From: Victivallales bacterium
Lineage (GTDB): Bacteria > Verrucomicrobiota > Lentisphaeria > Oligosphaerales > Oligosphaeraceae
Length of the DNA: 64,000 bases
Direction of reading: 5' to 3'
NCBI GenBank assembly: GCA_017554445.1
Contig: JAFZIJ010000196.1
Location: 1-64,000, forward strand
Of this stretch, positions 58,326 through 64,000 are shown piece by piece. Below the pieces are notes generated by a model. That model ran no database searches. It was not told where the DNA came from and worked only from the letters and a program-made list of their open reading frames with translations. Position numbers and translations under genes: made by a program. Within the stretch, counting starts at the first letter, position 1. Each line of letters begins with the position of its first letter.

Positions 58326-59396
58326 TTATTTCCTACCGCTACGTCTGCGGAAATGTCTGGCAGGCGTGATGTTGCGGATGCGGACTTGTTTCTCCGTAGG
58401 GGATTGGTCAACGGAAGTCTGCTGATAGGCGTAGATGTCTTCCGGTGAACTGCTGTATTGTTCGTCATCCATGAACTCTTCGTATGATGTCGTGTCTTCG
58501 GCTGGATCCTTATAAATTGGATTTGGAATGACAGGCGGCGTCGATGACGCCGCGATAGCGCCGTTTTCTGGAGGTGGCGTTATTTCTGTCGTTTGCGGTT
58601 GTGGAGTACTATTATTATTTTCCCCTGCCGCCAATTCCTCTTGCTGTCGTTCCTCTTCTTCTGCTTCCTCCTTCGCTTTTTTCTTACGCAACGATGCTCG
58701 CGCAAAGAGAAGGCTGATTTCAAAGAGAAGCCATGACGGGAGGGCCATCGCGATTTGGGAGATGATGTCTGGCGGCGTCATGATGGCCGATACAATGAAA
58801 ATGATCACGATGAAATATGGTCGTGATTTTCGGATTGTATCTATCGAGACGAGGCCGGAAAGCGCCAGAAAGAAAATGACGATCGGCAGTTGGAACATGA
58901 CGCCAAAGCCCAGCATGAGCATGACGGCGAGATAGACGACCGAATCGACGCGAAGCAGCGGCTTGATACTGTTCGTTGCCATGCCGTAGGAGAAACGCAT
59001 GATCGCCGGAAAAATGAATAGCCCCGCGAACGCGATGCCGAAGAGAAACAGGAAACAGCTGAAGCCGGATACGCGGGAGATGGCGACACGCTCATGTTTG
59101 AAGAGCGCAGGAGCAACAAACTTCCAAATCTGATAGGCAATGACAGGAGAGGCAAACAACAAGGCAAAGACGAGCCCCATGGCGAGCTGCGTGAAGAACC
59201 AGTCCATCACCCCTGTATAGACGAGGTTCGTGTCCGGCGGACAGCCGTATTGTTGCAGTCGTTCGATGGCGGGCTTGGCCAGATAGAAGCCAGGCACGTA
59301 CATGGCCATCGTCACGTAAAGCATGACGAAAATACGCTTCCGCAGTTCTTCCAGGTGGTCGATTAACGATAGTTTGGGATCGTCGATTTCATCCAC
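58326..59396 (-). CDS. tatC: Sec-independent protein translocase TatC
   Basis: A 356-residue protein with the six-segment TatC core (residues about 1-245): SLIDHLEELRKRIFVMLYV, YQIWKFVAPALFKHER, FGVMFQLPIVIFFLAL and IFIVSAIMTPPDIISQIAMA (in parts). The cytoplasmic tail (about 245-356) is long and rich in Glu, Gln and Pro, unlike most TatC. It starts with GTG at 59396, 12 bp after tatA, with a weak ribosome-binding site (GGTGA). It forms the receptor for twin-arginine signal peptides. Confidence 0.95.
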   Translation of the reverse strand: MDEIDDPKLSLIDHLEELRKRIFVMLYVTMAMYVPGFYLAKPAIERLQQYGCPPDTNLVYTGVMDWFFTQLAMGLVFALLFASPVIAYQIWKFVAPALFKHERVAISRVSGFSCFLFLFGIAFAGLFIFPAIMRFSYGMATNSIKPLLRVDSVVYLAVMLMLGFGVMFQLPIVIFFLALSGLVSIDTIRKSRPYFIVIIFIVSAIMTPPDIISQIAMALPSWLLFEISLLFARASLRKKKAKEEAEEEERQQEELAAGENNNSTPQPQTTEITPPPENGAIAASSTPPVIPNPIYKDPAEDTTSYEEFMDDEQYSSSPEDIYAYQQTSVDQSPTEKQVRIRNITPARHFRRRSGRK

Positions 59397-59408
59397 GGCA
59401 AATCACCG

Positions 59409-59666
59409 TCAAGCCTGTGGCTGGTTGTTGTTGCTCTGCGGCGGTTGCGCGGCCTGCTGCTGTTGCGGAGGCTGCTGATACTGCTGTTGAGGCGGCTGCG
59501 GCTGAGACGGCGTTTCCGTGTAGCTGGTCAGTTCGTCTTTGGCCTTTTTGAATTCATTGGTGGCCTTGCCGAGAGAGCGTGCGATTTCCGGAAGGCGTTT
59601 TGCGCCGAAGAGGAGCAGGATGATCAGAAAGATAATGAGCCATTCGCCCATGCCCATGCCAAACAT
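59409..59666 (-). CDS. tatA: Sec-independent translocase TatA/E-type protein
   Basis: An 85-residue TatA-family protein with one membrane segment (about 8-22, EWLIIFLIILLLFGAKRLP), an amphipathic helix (ARSLGKATNEFKKAKDEL) and a Gln/Pro-rich tail (about 55-85). TatA forms the oligomeric pore used by TatC. AGGAG lies ahead of the ATG at 59666. The gene lies just upstream of tatC on the same strand, as expected. No TatB is seen beside it; this may serve as a combined TatA/B. Confidence 0.92.
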   Translation of the reverse strand: MFGMGMGEWLIIFLIILLLFGAKRLPEIARSLGKATNEFKKAKDELTSYTETPSQPQPPQQQYQQPPQQQQAAQPPQSNNNQPQA

Positions 59667-59721
59667 TGTCGTTCTCCTGTTGTTTAGTGTGTTTATATGT
59701 GAATAAGTTATTGATTATTAG

Positions 59722-60345
59722 TTAGTTCCAATTGTTTTCCAAATGCGCCGTATCGTTCCAGACGTTGAGCCGCCATTTGCCGTTCAGCAACGTGAACTTG
59801 GTGATTGCCGTATTGTCCACTGGCCCCGTCGGCGTCGGCAGACCGGGGAGTTTCAGCTCCGGATCACAAACGACAGCCATGATGGCTTTGATGAGACCGC
59901 CGTGCGAGACGGCGAGTACGGCATCGTCGTTTGCATGGCGACTGGCCATATCGTCGATGAACGATTTGGCCCGTTCGCGCATTTGGTTCCATGATTCGCC
60001 GCCCGGAGGCGCGAATGACGGATCGTATGATTCGTATCGACTGATCAGTTGTGGAAATTCCTTTTTGATTTCCATGTAGTTGAGGCCTTGCCACTGGCCG
60101 AACGCACGTTCGCGGAGTCGTTTGTCCAAAACGAAATCGCCTATTGGATGGATTGTTTTGGCCGTATCCATCGCGCGGTCCAAGTCGCTGGTATAAAAGG
60201 CGTTGAACGTCGTATGTACCAAGCGTTTGGCGAGCAGGGCGGCCTGCTGTCTGCCAAGATCCGTCAACTGGGAGTTTGACTGGCCTTGGATCCGTCGGAT
60301 GATATTGTAGTCTGTCTGGCCGTGTCTGACGATATAGAGCAACAT
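59722..60345 (-). CDS. histidine phosphatase family protein (phosphoglycerate mutase-like)
   Basis: A 207-residue histidine phosphatase. The phospho-acceptor histidine is in YIVRHGQTDYN (residues about 4-14). ERAFGQWQG holds the acid residue, and a second histidine is in LAVSHGGLIKAIM. The length is usual for GpmB or alpha-ribazole phosphatase types. No ribosome-binding site is clear. The next gene upstream on the strand is the frameshifted hydrolase. The substrate is unknown. Confidence 0.92.
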   Translation of the reverse strand: MLLYIVRHGQTDYNIIRRIQGQSNSQLTDLGRQQAALLAKRLVHTTFNAFYTSDLDRAMDTAKTIHPIGDFVLDKRLRERAFGQWQGLNYMEIKKEFPQLISRYESYDPSFAPPGGESWNQMRERAKSFIDDMASRHANDDAVLAVSHGGLIKAIMAVVCDPELKLPGLPTPTGPVDNTAITKFTLLNGKWRLNVWNDTAHLENNWN

Positions 60346-60414
60346 GTTACGTGAAAGATAATGCCTTGATGGATGGAGTCAAGCGAGAGGGCTGAAAATC
60401 AGCCGTTAGGCCGG

Positions 60415-61391
60415 TCACTTGACGAGTGGATTCAGAAAGTCGAGAGCACGTTTTGCGGGCCACCAGAGGTTGTCGCGTCCAGGCGTGATGAAACCGCAGT
60501 GGCCGCCTGATTCCGGTATCTCCAGAAACAGGCAGGGGCTTTGTTTCGCGAACTCGACGGGATAGCAGTCTCCTGCGAGAAACGGGTCGTTTTTCGGATT
60601 GACCATGAGCAACGGCAGTTTTAGACCTTCAAGATAGCGGCTTGCTGAGGCTGTCGTATAGTAGTCGTCCGCGTCACGGAATCCGACGAGCGGTGCCGTG
60701 TAGTGGTTGTCGTAATCATGGAAAGTCTTAATTTCCTTGATATAAGACAATCGACTTTGTCCGGGAACTGCTCATGCTTGGCATGAACCAAGTCGATGAG
60801 CTTCTTCAGAAAGTGCTTTGTGTAAATTCTGTTGAACGGGTTGTCGAGAGAAATCGTGCAGCCATGCAGATCAATGGCTGCGCAGAAAACGGCGCCGCCG
60901 ATGACCTGCGGCGGTACAAGTTCCGCATCACGAGCCAGATAGAGGGTGGCAAGATTACCACCCATGCTGTAGCCGGAGAGGGCGACACTGCGGTAATGGC
61001 CTTTTTCGATGGCGTGGTTGACAACCCAGCCGAGCTCATCCGTCGAGTTGTTAGTCGTGAATTTCAGCTGTTTGTAATGGATGTCCGAAGCGCCCGTTCC
61101 GCGGTAATTCCATGCGAGGCAATCCCAACCAGCGGCATTGAACGCCTTTACGAGCGAGAGGACGTAGTGGCGGTGGGTGTGGCCGCAGAGCCCATGGTTG
61201 ATGACGAGCAGTTTGTCGGAGCCAACGCGTGACCAATCGATCTGGATGACATCGTCGTCCGGCGTGGGCAACGGTTCGCGATCGTATTCTATGTCCGCCT
61301 CATGCCGCAGGTAGCTTGGGAGGATGGTTTGGACATGAGCGTTCCCAAGCAGAAATGGCGCTTTATATGATGAAGGGGCGATAAGAGGCAT
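60415..61391 (-). pseudogene. YheT-type alpha/beta hydrolase split by a frameshift
   Basis: The N-terminal 211 residues of a YheT-like alpha/beta hydrolase (from ATG 61391) contain LVINHGLCGHTHRHY and the nucleophile elbow SGYSMGGNLA. The C-terminal 110 residues are in another frame (from about 60750 to 60415) and contain the acid residue in NPKNDPFLAGDC and His in SGGHCGF. The frames switch between DKVD and SYIKEIKTFHDYD, near 60745-60755. Joining them by one added base would restore a typical 320-residue protein. There is no homopolymer at the junction. It may be a true inactivating deletion, a sequencing error or a programmed shift. Confidence 0.85.
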
Positions 61392-61403
61392 GGAAAAACG
61401 GCG

Positions 61404-64000
61404 TTATTTTTTCAGAAGGACGGTCGTCATGGCCGAATGATAAAGAGTCTTGCTGAGGTCTTTTAGTTCCTTGTATTTTTCTGGCGGGATGACATCTGGT
61501 GTGAGATTGACGGTGTAGTTGAATGTGATGGAGCGGTCCGGATTGACGGATTTACGGGATACGAGTTCGCCTTTTCCGGAAGGCTGCGTCCAGTTCATGT
61601 CCTGCGGCGTGATGATGGCGTTCTGGAAGGAAGGCGGCAGGACAATCCGAACTTGGTGATGGCTTTCGGAGTATCCACCCCAGTAGAGCGGATTTTTGCG
61701 TTCATCAGTCGTGGTGCCGAGAGCCCCAGTGAATGAGCCATTGGGGATATTGAAATAGTAGTAGTCTTTGTCGATGACGGCGAAATCCTTTATGCGGCAT
61801 GAGAATGTGCGTTTTCCAGGATAGCTGTTGAAATCTGTGACGAACTCGCCTTCGAGGGTTGCGGACTGCGAGACGTCCGCCACCATTTCCTGTATGTGGC
61901 GACGACGGTCTTCCGGTGTGATTTCCGCATAGTACTTTTTCGTTCTGGCGAACGGTACGGCGCAGTAGAGGGAGTTTTCCGTGTAGATGGCGGAGCCGTC
62001 GTCCTGCAACTGGATCGTGATATCTGTACGGGAGTTGTTGACGAATGGCGCGTCTGGCGTGATGACGAACGGGCGGCCGTTCATCTGGATGGCATGGTAT
62101 TTGTCAAATGATGTCGTTCCGAGTTGTGCATATTGGTCTTGATCGTTGAGCCACAATGTCTTGCCATCGACGGTCAGCTTGAGAAGAAGGATGGAGAAGA
62201 GGGTGGGCGTGGGGCGATCCACGGCATTCTGGAAGATCATCGGATGGAGCGGGCCGCCCGCAAGGATGAATTCAGATTGGTAGCCGAGTTCCTTAAGAAG
62301 CGTATAGAGGAGGATGCCTTTGTCCGCTTGGTTGCCGTAGCCCTGCGTGATGGTCACGTCCGGTTCAGAGAGGCATGACAGCGGGAGGTTGAGGAAATTC
62401 GGGCCGGCCGAGCGAATGGCCTGCGCGACATAGTCGCGCGCGCCTTTGATCAGATCATCCTTGGATTTCTGGCGGATCTGTTCGGCCACGGCCTTCAGTG
62501 CTTCGCCAGCGACGGCTTTTTCCGTGAGCGCCTTGGAGATTTTGGACATGAAAGCGGTCCAGTTGCCAGTGGATGTCTGGATGGAGGGGAGGAAGGAAGT
62601 GGACGGCGGGAGGCCGCCTTCCTTCGCGATCATGCCTTGGTCGATGGCGGTCCATGTCCAGATGGTACGGTCGTTTTCCTTCTTGATGTTTTCCGTGATG
62701 TTGTTCTGGTGGGCGTCTTTGTCCGGAGCGAGGAATCCGTTTTGATAAACGGCGGACTGCAGGTTGATATGCGTTGGGGCGGAGATCGTTACCTGCCGTT
62801 TCTGGATGGGATTGCTGCCTTTGAAATTGACGGCGAAGGCGAAGAAATGCTGATTCTTGCAGACAGTCGTGATCTGGTAGTCGATGACGCTGCCGATTTC
62901 GACGCCAGGCAATGACGCGACAAGCGTCTTGCCGGCCGGATACCGCGGGGCGGAAGCGACCCAGCCTTCGTCCATGAGATTGATTTCCTGCTCGGAGATT
63001 TCTTTGATGACAGGCTTGCCGTCCTTTTCCTTCGCCGGCGTGGTTACGCGGGCGTAGTTGATTTTGATATCCTGCCAGACGGGATTGTAGGAGATTTTGA
63101 GTTCGGCATTGCTCTTCTTGCCGTTGTACGTAAGGATTTCTTTTGTAACGGTTTCAGTCATCGTCCAGTTGTATTCGTCCGAAAGGACGATGTCAATGTC
63201 CTGCCGGGCGATATTGATGTCCGCCTCCTCGGATTTTGCGAGTGCGGCTGGTTGCGGCGTGCATTTGAAAATGGCCATCTTGCGGTCATTGATTTCAATG
63301 GCCTTCAGGTGGTTTTTCAGTTGAGCATACTGTTCAGGGGAGAATTGAACGGCATCGATGGCGAAGTATTTGTCCAGTTTGAGCGTCCTGCTCTGCGGGT
63401 CGAAGGCAAGCTGTTTCGTCCAGAAGAACGGATTTTCGTTGATGTCCTTGAATTCCGGCAATGCGATTGGATTGCCCCATTCGGGGGCGATTTTTATGGA
63501 AAAATGCTCTTCGACACCGCATGCTATGTCCGTAAGAAGCGGATACTTGCGCTTTTCAAGACCTGTGGCGCGGAGAACGAAATTGATAATGCCGACGGCG
63601 TAGCCGAACTGCGGGATGTCCAGCATGGCGTTGTCACCATTGTGGACGAAGAGGTTGGCATCCGTGCTGATGGCGAGCGTCGCCTTCAGGATCTGTTCCG
63701 TATTCAGCATGTCCTTCGGCGTGATTTCGAACGCCTTGAGGATGGCGCCCGGAGCGACATGTTTGACGACACGTTCAAAGAACTGGCGCTGCTGTTGCGG
63801 CGTGTAGCTGGCGAACGTGCCGCGGTACGCGTTGTCGTTTATGCCGTCGAATGTGATTTGCGCGGTGGCCTCGAAGGAGCCGTCCTGTTTGATTTCACCG
63901 CTGGCGTCGATGTACAGCATGTTTTCCTTCGCGGGTGAGAAAGGGCTTGTCCGCAGCGTGTCGCCTTCCGAGCGGGCGACTAGAATGCTCTTGTTGGCGA
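61404..64000 (-). CDS. DUF3857/transglutaminase-like protein with repeated modules (partial at the right edge)
   Basis: The frame is open past the window edge, so this is the C-terminal 865 or so residues of a larger protein. The ATG at 63920 is internal: the sequence before it (ILVARSEGDTLRTSPFSPAK) continues in frame. A second DUF3857-type module begins near the middle (DIDIVLSDEYNWTMTETVTK). It is followed by a transglutaminase-like part with YGNQADKGILLYTLLKELGY and WLNDQDQYAQLG. The expected Cys is replaced in this copy; I read GNQADK where GDCKDK is typical, so it may be catalytically inactive. The far part before it looks like the tail of a first module. Such proteins are exported; no signal is visible within the window. 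Confidence 0.8.
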   Translation of the reverse strand, partial: ANKSILVARSEGDTLRTSPFSPAKENMLYIDASGEIKQDGSFEATAQITFDGINDNAYRGTFASYTPQQQRQFFERVVKHVAPGAILKAFEITPKDMLNTEQILKATLAISTDANLFVHNGDNAMLDIPQFGYAVGIINFVLRATGLEKRKYPLLTDIACGVEEHFSIKIAPEWGNPIALPEFKDINENPFFWTKQLAFDPQSRTLKLDKYFAIDAVQFSPEQYAQLKNHLKAIEINDRKMAIFKCTPQPAALAKSEEADINIARQDIDIVLSDEYNWTMTETVTKEILTYNGKKSNAELKISYNPVWQDIKINYARVTTPAKEKDGKPVIKEISEQEINLMDEGWVASAPRYPAGKTLVASLPGVEIGSVIDYQITTVCKNQHFFAFAVNFKGSNPIQKRQVTISAPTHINLQSAVYQNGFLAPDKDAHQNNITENIKKENDRTIWTWTAIDQGMIAKEGGLPPSTSFLPSIQTSTGNWTAFMSKISKALTEKAVAGEALKAVAEQIRQKSKDDLIKGARDYVAQAIRSAGPNFLNLPLSCLSEPDVTITQGYGNQADKGILLYTLLKELGYQSEFILAGGPLHPMIFQNAVDRPTPTLFSILLLKLTVDGKTLWLNDQDQYAQLGTTSFDKYHAIQMNGRPFVITPDAPFVNNSRTDITIQLQDDGSAIYTENSLYCAVPFARTKKYYAEITPEDRRRHIQEMVADVSQSATLEGEFVTDFNSYPGKRTFSCRIKDFAVIDKDYYYFNIPNGSFTGALGTTTDERKNPLYWGGYSESHHQVRIVLPPSFQNAIITPQDMNWTQPSGKGELVSRKSVNPDRSITFNYTVNLTPDVIPPEKYKELKDLSKTLYHSAMTTVLLKK

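Overview
The window is a gene-dense stretch of a bacterial chromosome with about 45 protein genes. I see no rRNA, tRNA or CRISPR. The gene content suggests the PVC superphylum, most likely a Lentisphaerota (Victivallales-type) gut or environmental bacterium. It has two Gfo/Idh/MocA oxidoreductases, a DUF4838 protein beside a WYL regulator, an acetylxylan-esterase-like protein, a GH4 glycosidase, SGNH and PHP hydrolases, and a secretin/PilM/PilO cluster like that of Akkermansia. This assignment is inferred from gene families and was not searched.

Layout. 0-6 kb: a Gfo/Idh oxidoreductase, then an M50 metalloprotease, an orphan solute-binding protein, an AI-2E-type permease and an SGNH hydrolase. 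6-15.5 kb: a MATE exporter, an NhaC antiporter, a phosphatase/kinase plus STAS partner-switching pair, a LOG-family protein, a NifX-like protein and a large exported protein of unknown function. 15.5-27 kb, mostly minus strand: a RodZ-like HTH membrane protein, FtsK, an exported metallophosphoesterase, and a four-gene pilus/secretion cluster (secretin, PilM-PilN fusion, PilO-like, PilP/GspC-like). 27-39 kb: carbohydrate-related genes (esterase, PHP hydrolase, oxidoreductase, WYL regulator, DUF4838, metallo-beta-lactamase fold, HAD), interrupted by a small AT-rich DUF3791/DUF3990/DUF3791 operon and a repeat-rich spacer. 39-52.7 kb: an ArfB-like release factor, a three-gene unit (ABC-2 permease, membrane-anchored helical protein, 1507-residue exported protein with many FP-Y motifs), a DJ-1 protein, a zinc-ribbon protein, an alkaline-phosphatase-fold protein with a GH4 glycosidase, and an anchored protein. 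52.9-64 kb: rsmB, then a plus-strand run (LysM protein, Lrp/AsnC regulator, aminotransferase, trmB, coiled-coil protein) ending at a terminator, facing a minus-strand run (tatA, tatC, histidine phosphatase, a frameshifted YheT-type hydrolase, and a DUF3857/transglutaminase protein that runs off the right edge).

The most unusual feature is the organisation of the intergenic repeats. Several unrelated short repeat families sit exactly at, or include, the stop codons of neighbouring genes. They are 7-bp tandem arrays of differing sequence, a 14-nt word that begins with the TAA stop of three different genes, and a 26-nt word. A 9-bp array family is dispersed between genes as well. The second candidate is the DUF3791-DUF3990-DUF3791 unit, which looks like a toxin/antitoxin-type module with its own promoter. 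The third is the ABC permease plus giant FP-Y-repeat protein, a possible undescribed envelope system.
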